From: Morella rubra
Lineage: Eukaryota; Streptophyta; Magnoliopsida; Fagales; Myricaceae
Direction: 5' to 3'
Assembly (NCBI GenBank): GCA_003952965.2
Contig: CM025852.1
Location: 27,073,815-27,137,814, forward strand
Length of the DNA: 64,000 nucleotides
Part shown: positions 1 through 11,584 of the stretch, in pieces
Numbering within the stretch: position 1 is the first letter of the stretch
Layout: every line of letters starts with the position of its first letter
Program-made: the position numbers and the translations under genes
Notes under the pieces: generated by a model
Seen by the model: the letters and a program-made list of their open reading frames with translations, nothing else
Told to the model about the DNA's origin: nothing
The model's database searches: none

Positions 1-144
1 TCATTCTAAGAAATTGGCTATGTGCTCGTGTATGGTGCCGTGTCGGCACCTCCAGAAACTGATTACGATCAACCTGAAGAAGGATATGGGAGAAGAAACA
101 TTAATGAAAATGAAGCAGGCCTTAAAGGGCATAGTTCATTGTAG
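1..144 (+). other. Unassigned open segment at left edge
   Basis: Two plus-strand frames are open here. One ends at a stop at 142-144 and contains an acidic stretch (PETDYDQPEEGYGRR). The other runs from a possible acceptor AG at 9-10 to a stop near 156. I recognise neither as a protein family, and there is no sign of DnaJ domain sequence. It could be the last exon of a gene to the left or chance. Low certainty. Confidence 0.15.
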
Positions 145-449
145 GTTTTAAACTCCTAATAAGCGTTTTGTTGGTGGAGTGTTCCTTAAGTCCGTGGGGA
201 TTGGGGGAAGATATACTACAAGATAAGTCCAGACTGCAAGTTATATGCAAGGAACTGGAATAGGGTTGGAGAAAGGGTCATTCGAGCGCATCCAAATATA
301 GACAATCTTAACCTAATTTCGCTTTGGTCCATGATATGGTTTTGAACTCCTAATAAGAATTTTGTTAGGGGAGTGTTGCTTAAGTCCATGGGGATTGCGA
401 GATATATGCAAGGAACCAGAATAGGGTTGGAGAAGGGTCATTCGAGCTT
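145..449 (+). repeat. Diverged direct duplication, two units
   Basis: Units at about 145-290 and 339-449 share the blocks AACTCCTAATAAG, TTAAGTCC.TGGGGATTG, ATATGCAAGGAAC and ATAGGGTTGGAGAA.GGTCATTCGAGC in the same order. The second unit is shorter. It looks like an old tandem duplication of non-coding or transposon-derived sequence upstream of the first visible DnaJ exon. Confidence 0.7.
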
Positions 450-598
450 GTCTAAATAGGCGCTATGTTTACATGTGGATCCCTATATCTTTACATTCCA
501 TTAATAATATGGTATCATCAAAGGGACTGCATAAACTTTGGTGCCTCTTTGTTTTATTTTTCTTGTACTCTTCTTTCTATCTTTTTTCCTTCCGGCAG

Positions 599-3500
599 GG
601 GCATAGCTGGTGATCTCTATTTGATCGTCCATGTAGATGAAAAGCCTGGGGTTTGGAGGGAAGGTCTACATCTCTACTCAAAGATTAATATTGACTTCAC
701 TGAGGCCATCCTAGGGACTGTAGTGAAGGTAATAATAGTCACTTGTGTTAGATATGGAACAAGTTGTTGTCAGTCTTTGCCATTTGCCTTCTTAGTTCTA
801 CTTCCCTTGATGTGATTGATTTTCCCGTTCACAATGTTTTTTTTATGTTGACTTTGTCAATGTAAACCTTTGTCACCAGCTAAAGAAGATAATGTGATAC
901 AAGTAAGGGATTAAAGAGGTGTAGGCTGGAAACGTGGACCACATTGCCCAGAAAGAAATTGAAAATTATAGTGTGAAACAATACAAGATCTACTAGAATG
1001 GGAACACCACCACACTTCAACTTCTAGATAACTTCAATGTAATACTCTGTAGAAGGAGCAATTCTAACTTTATGGTTTTCACCCCTACCAAATTGATGAC
1101 ATGGTTGCAAGACACAGATGATGTTTGGCAAGCAAAAAATTTAAAAATTTTGAGTTTCTAGGAGAAAATTTTGAGAGTTTGACTTTTACTGGGAGTTTGT
1201 CAAAAAAATTGGTAAAAGAGTTTAAGAATGTTTGATTATAGATTGATTTTTATTGGAGTTTGTAAAAAAAAATTGTAGAGATAGGTGATTTGATGGAATT
1301 TTTTAATGAAAAAGTATTGGAGTTTGTTAAAAAGTTAGGAGAGAGAATGTTTGATGTAGTTGTTTTTTTTTTTTTAAAAAAAAGGTATTAGAGTTGGTGT
1401 AAAAAGGTGTTGGGATTTGTGTGAAAATTTTGAGATTTTGTTGTTTGGCTATGAAAATTTTTACTTTTTGAAAAATTTCTTTAAAAAGGGAAGATTTTGA
1501 TTCTACCAAACATCACCGTAATATCATCAATGCTACCTCTGTTTCATGATGTCAAGTGGTCTCTAACTTGGCTTTACGATCTTGTTTGAAAGATGCAAAT
1601 ACATGAATACAAGAATTCTATTCTAAGGGAGTTTAAAGCTTGTTAATGAGTTTCTCTGACCACGGGAGAATATTCGATGCTGTCAGCAGAAAGCTATCAT
1701 AAAAACAAGGTTAAATGATTTGAAAATTTGGTCTACTCTTTGTATGGAACCTAATCATCACCTTTCCTAAGCTACTTTAGTTAGTATTTGAGTCCTCTAT
1801 TTAAGGTTTTTTTTCCTTTCATGAGAGGAGCTGCTGATTTGGTATTGCTGGGTATAATTTCTTCAGTTCCAATCACGTTTACTAATTTAGTGGTAGTCTG
1901 AAGGTTTTTAGATTTTCGTTAGTGGGTTGCACAAGAAGCCCACGAGTCTTCTTTCTTGATTTATGTTTTAGTGTCTTTGTTTTAATAGTTTCCAACTTGG
2001 ATTAGAAGTGCTTTTACTTTTCTGAAGGAATCCAAATTCATAGGAGGAGGCCTTTGTGTGGTCTACGAAAATATTAGGGAGGATACTTTTGAGAATTTCG
2101 CAAGAATTACGCCTTTAATTTTTTTTTCTAACATAATATTTCTTCCAAAATGTGTTGCTCAGAAAATCCCGAGTGTGATTCTTAGGAAAAGTGGGGGTGA
2201 TGCATTGATCTATCTTCTTCTTTTTTCTTTTCTTGTTGATTTCAATCGATTTTATTGCTGAATGTGAGATTATTCTGCTGTCATTTCAATGTCTTGAATA
2301 TTCTATCTGGCTTCTATGTGACAACATATTGCTTTTCCTACTTTCTGCCTTTCTGACATCTTTGAATTGTTCGATGGGTCTCATATGCATGAGTCTTTAC
2401 AACATTCTTCACCACGCTATGGCTAGTTATATTGGTTGACGTAGGTATCTTAAAGTAACTTCAGGTAGAAACTGTAGAGGGTTTGAAAGATCTTCAAATT
2501 CCTCCCGGGATTCAGCCGGGACAGACGGTCAAAATGTCACGCATGGGTGTTCCAAACATCAAGAAACCTTCTGTTAGAGGTGATCATCACTTCATTGTGA
2601 ATGTTCTGATCCCGAAAGACATCAGGTATGTGTCATTTTTTACTATTTAAATTCTGTCCTAGAGGTTAGTTTGACTTTGGCAGCTTTTAACCTTGTATTC
2701 CTTCTTGTGTAGATTGACCCAAATGTTTATTATATCACTATGGTATTCCTATAGCTCGAGTGATTATAAAATTGGCTGATAGTCCATATGTGTGACTTGG
2801 CCAATGCAGACATTATTAAACTATAACTTTCAAACAAATACCTTCACTTGGAGGATGTTCCACCTAGTACAACTACCAGCCGGTTTTCAGTGATCAAGTG
2901 GTCAAACTATACAAGGGTGGTCATAATGAACTTCTTAGTTTCTTTCTGAACAAAAGATTGGCAGAGAGCTCTGCTGTAGTAAGTGATGGCCATGGCACTT
3001 ATGTATATTGTACTGCTGCTTTCAATCCCTTTCTCTCCCTCTGCCGTAGAGAAAGGACTCACCGTCTTGCTATTTGAGCATTCAAGCATTATTCAATCGT
3101 TGATGAGGTTTTGTGTTTTTACATTATAGTAAAGGATTATCTGGACTTTAAATATACCTGTTCAAAGGGGGCTGTCTTCTATACAAGAAAGTGGACGATG
3201 AAATTATCATAGCCTGTGTTTATATTCCAGCAGAAAGAAAACTTTAGGTTGCATCAGATCATTGGCCAATACTTTTTTTTTTTTTCCTGAAAGTGGATGA
3301 CAAAATCATAGCCTGTGTTTATATTGTCCAGCAGAAAGAAAACTTTAGGTTGCAGATCAGATCATTGGCCAGTACTTTCTCTTGGAAGTTTCCTATGTTT
3401 GTTGTGTTGGTCGATGCCCTTATAAATGCAGATCAAGCATTAAGGGAGTGTTTAAATCACCATGGTTGATGTAAGAACTGTTGGAAAGAATAGGGAGAGA

Positions 3501-5406
3501 ATGTAAAATTAACGCAAGTAGGTCAATGACTCAGTGAAATGTGACCAGATGACCTTATTGGCAGAGTAAACTAAATATGACCACTGAGGTTGACTTAGGA
3601 GTATCTTCAGGATAATATGAACGTAAGATGTATAAGATGGCTAATGGAAGTATAAAATGGCTGTCTATATTTTTGGTGATAGTTTCATTTCATGTGATTG
3701 TTTTATTCTGCTATCTTGTGAACATGTTTAAATGCAATTGCAATTTGGTGTGATGGTAATAGCAGTGATACAGAACGTGAAGTTGTTGAAAAATTGGCTT
3801 CACTTAGGGCATCCAGTGGACTCCATTCTGATACTACCAATAAACCTGGTACTGTCCGCCCTTTCTCACAAATTACTATCTTCTGATTGAGACAAATTAT
3901 AGGTTAACATTCTGCTGGAAAATCAATTATATCTCCGTTTAATTTTCTCTCTCTGCAGGAACACTGGGAGGTGTCTTTGATAAACATAAAAGAAGAGACC
4001 AAAAAAGCCACACTTCCAGCTCAGGGATCAAACATGTTACATCTTTGTGGAATTCAATTAAGGATTTCTTAGGGTAAGTATCTACTGGCACTTCATATCA
4101 TGTGTTTTTAGCTTGACTTGACAGACAATATGTAGAAAAGTTGAAAATAAAGCATGGAATTGAGAAAATCAGGAAGTCGTCAATTATTTTGGCAGGGAGG
4201 AATCAATTAATTGAACAATTAACTTTGTTTAAGCCATGTTTTCAAGCGGGAACAATTATGAAAGCACACACCAAGCTAGATTGGTCTACCATTACCTATT
4301 CATTTGCCCCATTGAGATACAGATTAAGTCAAGGGGAAAAAGTTGTGGTTGGGGCGAGCTTATAGTTTTTTATGCGCCACTTTGTAGTCCTGATAGTTAA
4401 AATTGAGGTTCTATTGAGGTCTAATTTTGGATTTAAATTTGGTTTCTTCAAGATTGATTTGTGTTTTTCACATAAGGAATTAAGTCAGATCTATCACTCA
4501 GGATATGACAATGTCTAGGTTCAAAGAATGTCCTAGGATGTGGTTATTCTACAAACTCACACTTGAGTTTAGTGAACAAAAGAGGACTCTGATCGTTTCA
4601 AACTCATGTTCAGAGGGGTCTTTACTTTACTACCTCAGAATTTTTTTTTAAGAGAACATCAGTGTCATCTTTCAAACCACTCAGTGTTATAAGGATACTT
4701 GTATGAACCCATCTCTCTAAATTTGACTGCTTTTGCACAATTGTGATGGCGTGACAAGACCCTTTCATTGTTTTTAACTTTTTGTCTTTACCACACAGCT
4801 GTTAGAGATGGAGGAAACTTATTCCCTTAAAGTGGTCTATGTTTTTGTCATTTTATGTCATACTGTGAGTGGTCTATGTTTTTAATATCCTGAGGGCTTC
4901 TTGGATATGAGGAATGAAGGGATACTGATTTCAACCATTAATTGCCTAAAGGAAGAGTTAGTTACACACGAAGGGATACTGATTTCAATCACAGCTGTTT
5001 TTAGGAAAATGAGACTGATGAGTCATCAGTAGTTCTGTGTTTAAATTCAGGACTAATCATGGAAGGATTCATATGGGCTAATATAAGATCTTCTGGAAAC
5101 AAGTCTTGAATTTGCTTGCTTGTCATCTGTTATGCTTGAACTCGGCCCATGGATCTTTTGGTCATTTACAGGCGAAGATGGTCTCAAGAAGGGTTTTCGT
5201 CCATCAGCATGGAGTCATCCACCTCATTCTGGAGGTGCAGCAAGCCAAATTCCTCATTCATAGTGTCAATTTATGTATTGCTTGTTGTAACTTGTATATT
5301 TACCTTGATTGGAAAGATCAGAGATAGCACTTCAGTACAAAAAAGAATCAAGACCACCAGAACCTGGAGAAAACGAAAAGACCCAAATGAGATTTTAGGT
5401 AGATGA
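599..5406 (+). CDS. DnaJ A-type (Hsp40) chaperone, 3' part
   Basis: Five plus-strand exons join in phase at GT-AG borders: 599-728, 2465-2625, 3766-3848, 3959-4073 and 5172-5406 (stop TGA 5404-5406), giving about 240 codons. Exons 1-2 encode the substrate-binding C-terminal domain of type A DnaJ proteins: GDLYLIVHVDEKPG, then AILGTVVKV, the hallmark QIPPGIQPGQ and RGDHHFIVNVLIP. Exon 3 gives the (E)REVVEKLASL helix. The tail contains SLWNSIKDFLG, a hydrophobic segment IVSIYVLLVVTCIFTLIG that could span a membrane, and a basic end. The J domain and zinc fingers must lie to the left; none is visible in 1-598. The combination recalls the chloroplast DJA group of plants (such as the Arabidopsis At3g17830 type), so a stromal or membrane-associated Hsp70 co-chaperone is likely. 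It is the only host gene here with no frameshift. The last exon has a decayed inverted copy at 30773-31005. Confidence 0.85.
1117..1516. mobile_element. hAT-like MITE in DnaJ intron
   Basis: The left end GATGATGTTTGGCAAG is the inverted complement, with a few changes, of the right end (CTACCAAACATCACC). The interior is AT-rich, rich in GGAGTTTGT-type runs, and has no coding capacity. Size and ends fit a non-autonomous hAT-type MITE. I could not identify the target duplication with confidence. Confidence 0.55.
3187..3378 (+). repeat. Tandem duplication in DnaJ intron
   Basis: Two units of about 90 bp (3187-3271 and 3289-3378) share AATCATAGCCTGTGTTTATA, CCAGCAGAAAGAAAACTTTA and ATCATTGGCCA. 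They are separated by a poly-T run. The high identity indicates a recent local duplication inside the third visible intron region. Confidence 0.85.
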
Positions 5407-6050
5407 TTTGAGGGTATACATGTCTTCAACTGTAGTGAGTGGACATTGGGATTGGATGTAACATATCAGTTTTGCCTGCATCCTTTCCCTACTTACCCGT
5501 AGAATAACCAGGAAACGTTACATAATCTTGTTCTGGCTTTTCCCTGTTTGCTATTGCTAGTACAATCTTTGACATTGATGCTGAAATATGGATCTGCCAG
5601 AACTGCTTATTGCATATCTTACACAGTTCCGATGATTGTGAAACCAAGTATTCTTGATAGTCTTGTTCTGTCCAAAACAATGTATTTTTGCTGTGGAGGT
5701 GCTTGAATTTTTTTTTCGCTTGCGGTTTAACAGATTGGAATTTGGTAGGCCATGATTGAAGCCATTGATTCTCCATTTTTGGCTTCTTTGACCTAAAATT
5801 ATATGGCTTAATAGGAACTCGAAAAAAAATATCTATTGTTTGAGGCAAAACATGTCGATATATGCGTGATTCAAGTGCCTAAGGATTCATATGTTCGGTC
5901 TCTTTGTCTAGGGCTTAATGGCTGAAGCTTGATTGAAGTGAGGCCCGCCATTGTATTGAATAGCTTCATCTGGAGTTCTCCTGATGCAACGGTCATGTTT
6001 AAAGACTTTAATTTTGGCTAAAAATTTCTCTCCATTTCAAAATTTTTGGT
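4876..6050 (+). repeat. Segmental duplication block A (source copy)
   Basis: This block runs from the last DnaJ intron, across the last exon, into the 3' flank. It matches 30095-31251 read on the minus strand. Anchors include the last-exon text, the CGTTTCCTGG / AAGATTATGTAA region, TGTCTAGGGCTTAATGG and the closing AATTTTGG-rich flank. The source copy keeps an open last exon; the other copy does not matter to the gene. Confidence 0.85.
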
Positions 6051-6696
6051 AAAAAAAAAGAGAGGATAAATACAATATAAATATCTGTGGTTTGACTCAA
6101 AATCAAATTAGTCATTATATAAATTTGCTCTTTATTTGCACAAAATTAAAGTCTTGGCCAAACATATTCGAATTTTCTGTTAATTAAGTGAATTGGAATA
6201 GATGGAAGGACTTAATATAAAAGTAGTTAAACATAAAGGATTTATTTTAAGCTCAAATTTATTTAGGGACTAATTTGGTTTTGAGTCAAGTCATACGGAC
6301 CTATTTTAGATTTATAAAAATAATAATTAAATAATTTAAAAATAATCTCTTTTTCCTATCAAATCTTTCTTTTTACATTACAATAAATATAAAAAAAATT
6401 TACTCTTTTCATTTTTTCATTAATTCTCATAGGTCATATTTGTTAACTACGTGACACGGGACTTTGATCTCAATGGTATACTGTTGAATATTGTAACTTG
6501 TGATGGCTGAGTAGTTTCGTAATGAAAATATCATTTTGCGTAGAAAAAAAAAAAATTCTTTATCTTAAAATTTAATAAAAATTTTAAATCTTGGATATTT
6601 TGCACTTGTGACTGTTTCCTTACTACGTGTTAGTTCAGAGGTCTCCAAGCTAGAAGCTAAAACTCCCAACTGTATGTGTTTAGTGTTTAGCAGAAG
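6051..6696. other. Intergenic AT-rich stretch
   Basis: This is AT-rich DNA between DnaJ and BAP31-like, with long A and T runs and no coding signal on either strand. The text reads like decayed transposon sequence, but I see no defined ends. Confidence 0.4.
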
Positions 6697-7085
6697 GAAT
6701 AAATACACTTTGCACCCTTTAATTTTGAGAGTCTTAACACTTTGCATTCAAATCTATTATTTTTGTCATATTGCATCCACCAATTATTGATTTTAAGACA
6801 CTTTTCACCCTCCTTAAAATTTTTGTTAATTTAGATAGAAAATGAGATTTTGTCTTGAGAAATGACAATTTTGTCTCATTTTTTTTGGCAGTGACTATTT
6901 TATAAGGGTACAATTACAATTTCGGAACAAAAAAAATATATTTCCGTCCAAATTGATAAAAAATTGTAACAAAAAATACAAAATATCTTAAATCAATAGT
7001 TGTAGGTGCAATGTGACAAAAATAATAAATTGAGGTACAAAAAATTAAGAACTTCACAATTGAAAGATGCAAAGTATATTTAAGG
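6697..7085. mobile_element. MITE with long terminal inverted repeats
   Basis: The left arm (about 6697-6800) reads AAATACACTTTGCACC, then TTAACACTTTGCATTC, then TATTATTTTTGTCATATTGC. The right arm (about 6985-7085) is its inverted complement with mismatches (TGCAATGTGACAAAAATAATA, then GATGCAAAGTATATTTAA). The arms are roughly 100 bp each around a short AT-rich centre, so the strand can fold into a long hairpin. There is no coding sequence. The target duplication is unresolved. Confidence 0.75.
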
Positions 7086-7449
7086 TATTGGATGACATCT
7101 CACATTTATAGTTGCAGCATACAATTGGAGTAAGGGATAGCAGAGTTTTTCAAGCAATACGAGAATGGCTCAAAAACACGCAATTATGTCACGTCTCTGA
7201 ATATATATATCCTCCGTCCTATAAGAATACGAGTCAACGATTCAATTTGCAAATTCAGAAGCTCCCCTCTTCCTCGTTCACGTCACACACCTAAACAGTC
7301 GTCGAGAACGCGGCAATTCCAACTACTCTCAATTCCGTCCTGTAATAAACAATGCAGCCCACTATACCCGTCCAAAAATAGTTTTTTCTGAAACTCTCCT
7401 ATATATTTCTTCTCTCTTTTCGCTTTTCTCTGCCCCAAACACCCAAAGA

Positions 7450-7844
7450 ATGGCACTTCCTGAATTGGGTTTGGTAGAATATGTGGCGGCTGCAGAGGCC
7501 GTAATGCTCCTCCTTCTGACCCTCCCATTCCTGGACCATCTCCGCAAGAGCATTCTCTCCTTCATCAAACAAATAATCGGATTGTTCTTGTGGTCGTGAT
7601 AATTATCTGCTTCTTCTCTCTCCAGGACACCAACAAGAAGTACATGGGAAGACCCCCCTGTATGCTGCACTTCAACGATTGCACTCAGACGGAGGATCTT
7701 CGCTACCGCCTGTTGGTCGAGAAGGGCCAGAAGAAACACATTTTGATCGCTTGGACGATATTCTCCTCCTGGCTTTTATACAAGGTGACGGACCTGGTGG
7801 GTCAGGTAGAGGAGTTGAGGCTGCAACTGCGCCGCCGACCTTAG
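7450..7844 (+). pseudogene. BAP31-like ER membrane protein, one frameshift
   Basis: The start ATG at 7450 opens a frame encoding MALPELGLVEYVAAAEAVML followed by hydrophobic residues and LPFLDHLRKSILSF. This fits the short plant relatives of B-cell receptor-associated protein 31, ER multi-pass proteins tied to export of membrane proteins. That frame stops at 7597-7599. The family pattern continues one frame over from about 7585: a hydrophobic segment, then CTQTEDLRYRLLVEKGQKKH, ILIAWTIFSSWLLYKVTDLV and a basic C-terminus with stop TAG at 7842-7844. The length of 395 nt is one short of 132 codons, matching a single lost base and the usual family length near 130 residues. Either a fresh pseudogene or an assembly indel. 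A TATA-like CTATATATTT lies at about 7399. A second, broken copy is split between 37490-37736 and 32745-33030. Confidence 0.75.
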
Positions 7845-8109
7845 CTAGAAGCATCGACTCTGAACTAAAGTTCGTGAGCAACATGGCATTGATGGCTTCA
7901 GAACGGATTTTGTCTAAAGACAAATTGTATAAAGTCATATAAAATGACGATTATAATTTAAAGAAACAAATTTAACGTTTCTACGTCATTTAATGAGGTG
8001 AGGAGACAAAATAATGTAGTATAGTCTTAACTTGGCTCATTAAATAATGTAGCCAACCTTAAAATGTTGGATTTATCTTTTAAATCACAACCGTCACTTT
8101 GTATACTTT

Positions 8110-8290
8110 GCATAATTTGTCTTTACACAGAATCTTTTTTTGGTTTGGAAGACCTCTCTTCTCCATCGCCACTTTCATTCGTCCTCTCAGAGCTTGTTCT
8201 TATGTTTTTCTTTGTCATTGTATTTATTCTTTTTTTTTCTTTGTCTACTTTGATTGTCCTTTTGATGTAAGAAAGGGGAGAAAATTATAA
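8110..8290 (+). repeat. Retroelement-type fragment shared with 33520-33690
   Basis: The blocks TTTGGAAGA, CAGAGCTTGTTCTTATGTTT, TTTGTCATTGTA and AAGGGGAGA.AATT recur at 33520-33690 in the same order and strand. They end in a purine-rich tract like those before the 3' LTR of Copia elements. It lies about 300 bp downstream of BAP31-like in both copies, so it was probably part of the same duplicated segment. Confidence 0.6.
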
Positions 8291-9157
8291 TACTATTTTG
8301 CTGCAGTTGGTGTGAAAAGGAGTTGGAATTTGTGTGAGAAATTTAAGATTTTTATGTTTGATTGTAAAAATTTAGGAAAATTATACTAACTCTCCACAAA
8401 CTATGATTTTTTTTTTTTTTTTTTCACTTACCTCCTAAACTATCACTCGTTACAACTCACCCCTTCAATTATGTCCTTGTTGCGATTTCATCTCCTAACC
8501 GATTTTGATTGTCAATTTGAACAAAATCTATTCCTGTGCGTTGCACATGACTGTTAACCCACGTTAAAAGACCATTATGACCCTCTTAATGACAATAATC
8601 CCCACGAACTATCATCATTTTCTCACGTATCTACAAAACTATTACTCTTTGCATGTGACCTCAACCCACACTGATTGCAAAATAAGGAAATTTCTTGCAA
8701 CAACTTACCTTGCGAATTGAGTTTCCTGTGTGTGCCCCCAGCTTCTTATACGCAGACCAGATGAGTTAGCCCTATCTGCTAGAGTTCTTCGTACGAATTG
8801 GATTTGTGCGCTAATGATGAAGGCTTCAAAACGTGCATTGAGAGTCTTTCTCTTTTCCCTTGCGTTTTCTTTTTCTTTTAATTAAGAAGGGCATAGTTGA
8901 GGCGATGAGTTGCAATGAGTGATAGCTTAGAGGATAGGTGAGAAAATAGTGATAGCTCGTGGGGTTATTGTTGGTCCTATGTTGCCCAAATCTTTTTATA
9001 GGCGATATTGAATGATGTGGAGTCCATTTAATGTGTCTATTTGTCTTCAAATTATACATGCAATTCGGATAGAAAATTACAGAGGATTCTAATATAAGAA
9101 TACTCCACTTGTTTGTGGCGTGGAATGTTAACCTTCTGATTTAGATAGAAAGGAACT
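8291..9157. other. Intergenic, repeat-like, no gene seen
   Basis: The first part (8380-8700) has repeated phrasing such as AAACTATCACTCG and GAACTATCATCATT with a long T run, typical of old MITE or transposon debris. The remainder is unremarkable. I see no gene on either strand. Confidence 0.35.
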
Positions 9158-10902
9158 TGAAAGTTTAAATAACAACCCAAGAGGGGGGGTGAATTAGGTT
9201 TTAATTAACTTTCAATTCTTTTTGAAAATAATTTGAGCAGTATAACAGTAAAGCATAGAACACAAAGGGCAGTGATATGAGCGTGAAAAAATAAGAGATA
9301 GAGTTAGAGAGATGACACCTTATTTTTAGGTGGTTCGGCCAACTTTTGCCTACGTCCACCCCAAGGCTATTTACTTCCTTGGGCTTCCTTCACTATTCTT
9401 CAAATAGTAAATACACCTTAGCTTCCGGGATGCTAAGGAACCTTTACAAAGTGTTTTTCCGAGCTCACGCTTTACTCTTTCACAAATCCCAAAACCAAGG
9501 GATTTCTTCTACTCTCACAAGTAGGATAAGTGTTTACCAACACTCACGTGTTTACAAAGAATGGGTACAGAATGGAATGTCAACGATTTGGCTCTTAAAG
9601 CCGTATGAAGCAAGTGGAAAGTACAAAGGTGCACACGAGGACAAGAATATGTAGAAAGTTGAAGTTTAGCAGGGGAATAACAGGCTTTCTCAATATGAGT
9701 AGTCTTCTCTCTTCTTCAAGGCACTTTCTCTCTCTAGAAGTTAGGTTATAGAGTAATTTCAATTTGAATCGCAAGAGAGTTGTTGTTGTTGTTTTTTTTT
9801 TCTTCTTCTTCTATTTATACCACTTTTGACTGCAATGGTCGTCTGAGATTTTAAAAAGAGTTGTTGGGAAGCTGTCAACATTCTAGGATTTCAGCGAAAA
9901 ATCGTGGTATGTGTTGGCGCATAATCAGCATGAGTTGATTTGGAAGAGCTCTCGGAAGTGCAATGTCCGACGTCTCTTCATTATCCTTAGGTCCCCCTTT
10001 ACTAGCCTAGGTGGACTGCAATGTGTACATCTCATTATTAAGTCGATGTCCCTTTACTGACCGAGTATCTATCTCGGTTTGTCACTTGTCCTCTTTACAA
10101 ACCGAGGTATCTATCCCGGTTACTTCCGAAGCTCCATTTGTATTACCGACTATTCCGAGGTGCTCCGAGGTGTGCTTCCTATTTCCATTTCCGAGCTCCA
10201 AGGTGTCTGAGGTGTTCCCGATGTGCTCCGAGGTGTGCTTCCTATTTCCATTTCCGAGCTCCAAGGTGTCTGAGGTGTTCCCGATGTGCTCCGAGATTTT
10301 CCTTTATGATTTCTGAGGACCATCTCGAGGTGCTCCCGAGATGTTTGCTTTTCTTTTTCATTTTCGAGGAGTTCTGAGCTTTTCCTTTATAATTTCCAAA
10401 GTGTTCACTCCAAACATCCCGAGGTCCATACATTTTTCCGACGTTCCCACAACATCCCGAGATTTCCATACACTTTTTCGACCTTTCCACAAACATTTCA
10501 AGATACTGATACAATATCCCGAGGTCTCCATTACTATCTCCGAGGTGTCTCAGTGCAATGTGTTGACAAGATTTGATCTGAAGTCGGTTCTCTAGGGAGA
10601 CAGTGTGTTTGCAATGTGTCGACACTATAAGTGCTAGAGAGGTTTTTCAGCAACATTGAAAGTGTCGTTTTCACTCCAATTCATCTTTAAACACCTACAA
10701 TATGAAAAATTGATTTTATCAACTTGTGTAATGGTGTTCAAGTGCACTTAAAAATATTTTTGTGAGATAACCTCAATCTTTTAAAAAATATCTTAGAAAA
10801 TAGTGGATTGACAAGGTAAAATCTAAAAGTCTTCAAAACTTAGAAGTTTTGTTATCATCAAAATCAATTATGGATTGTTTGTAAAACAACCTTGGGCTAA
10901 CA
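9158..10902 (-). mobile_element. Solo LTR, Copia-like, minus orientation
   Basis: Read on the minus strand, the repeat begins TGTTAGCCCAAGG at 10902 and ends ...CTTTCA at 9158, so it has TG...CA borders. It contains GATTTTGATGATAACAAAAC near its start, GGACGTAGGCAAAAGTTGG with GCCGAACCACCTAAAA near its end, then TTCACCCCCCCTCTTGGG. This text recurs in large Copia-type LTRs of dicots. Flanking 5-bp sequences are GAACT (9153-9157) and AAACT (10903-10907), a target duplication with one mismatch. No internal protein genes remain, so it is a solo LTR of about 1.75 kb. A related LTR piece lies at 33882-35024 on the plus strand. Confidence 0.65.
10161..10300 (+). repeat. 63-bp minisatellite within the LTR
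   Basis: Units start at 10161, 10224 and 10287 with TGCTCCGAG, giving a 63-bp period and about 2.2 near-identical copies. Surrounding DNA (10120-10560) is full of shorter CCGAGGT / CCCGAGAT variants, so the unit probably grew from a simpler motif. Confidence 0.85.
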
Positions 10903-11584
10903 AAACTGACACTATTTTATGAGAATGTATTGAAACTGCTAGGATTACGGCTGAACAAAAATGGGTCGTAACCGACTGGGACTGATATGCTAAGGCCTAA
11001 TTTCCATAAGGGCTAGTTCAGTTGTCATCCATTTTTGTTGGAAATTGGGGGGTTGGTTCAGCCCTCAATTTCGGGGGTTCGGCCCACCGAGACCAAATCG
11101 AACCAACCCATATATATAATTTTGTTTTTATTTTTTTTAATGTTTAAAGCTCTCAAACTTATTTTGTCGTGCCCCATACCCCCTAGCCTCGTTTTTGTTC
11201 CCTATTGTCCTTCCTTTAAGCACCCTTCGAGACTCCAGTGTCGTTCTCTAGTGCTTCCGCGAATTCTTGTTGCCCCTCCAGCGCCATTCTCCCCATTAGC
11301 TCTCTGAACTCCAACGAAGATCCTAGTCTGGGAAGTCTCGACCCGAGCCACTACGTCTCTCGATCTCTCTTTGAGTCTCCCTGTCTCTCACATCTCTCTC
11401 CCTCTCCCTGTCTCTCTATATGATTCTGTAATATTCTAGGCTTTCATGTGTTTTTGTTTCCTGGAGATAATTTTTTTCTCAAGTTGTTTTCTCTTGGACA
11501 TGGCGTTAATCCTTGTTTTTCTTGGTATCAAATCCTTAGTTTCATTTCATTTTAGGTTTTTGATCTGGGTCGTGTTTGGTTAGT
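10903..11584. other. Intergenic, CT-rich tract, no gene seen
   Basis: The stretch contains GGTTCGGCCCACCGAGACC text typical of transposon debris and a CT-rich tract (about 11350-11425) of TCTCTC and CCTCTC runs. Short open frames there lack any recognisable domain and are low-complexity. No gene is called. Confidence 0.35.

Noticed and set aside
465..598. N-terminal extension of the first DnaJ exon to the ATG at 465
   Set aside because: A T/C-rich tract and CAG acceptor at 596-598 lie before the DnaJ text; residues upstream do not resemble the family.
10011..10625. Overlapping frames of 80-127 codons on both strands
   Set aside because: They arise from the CCGAGGT-rich minisatellite of an LTR and have repetitive sequence with no domain.
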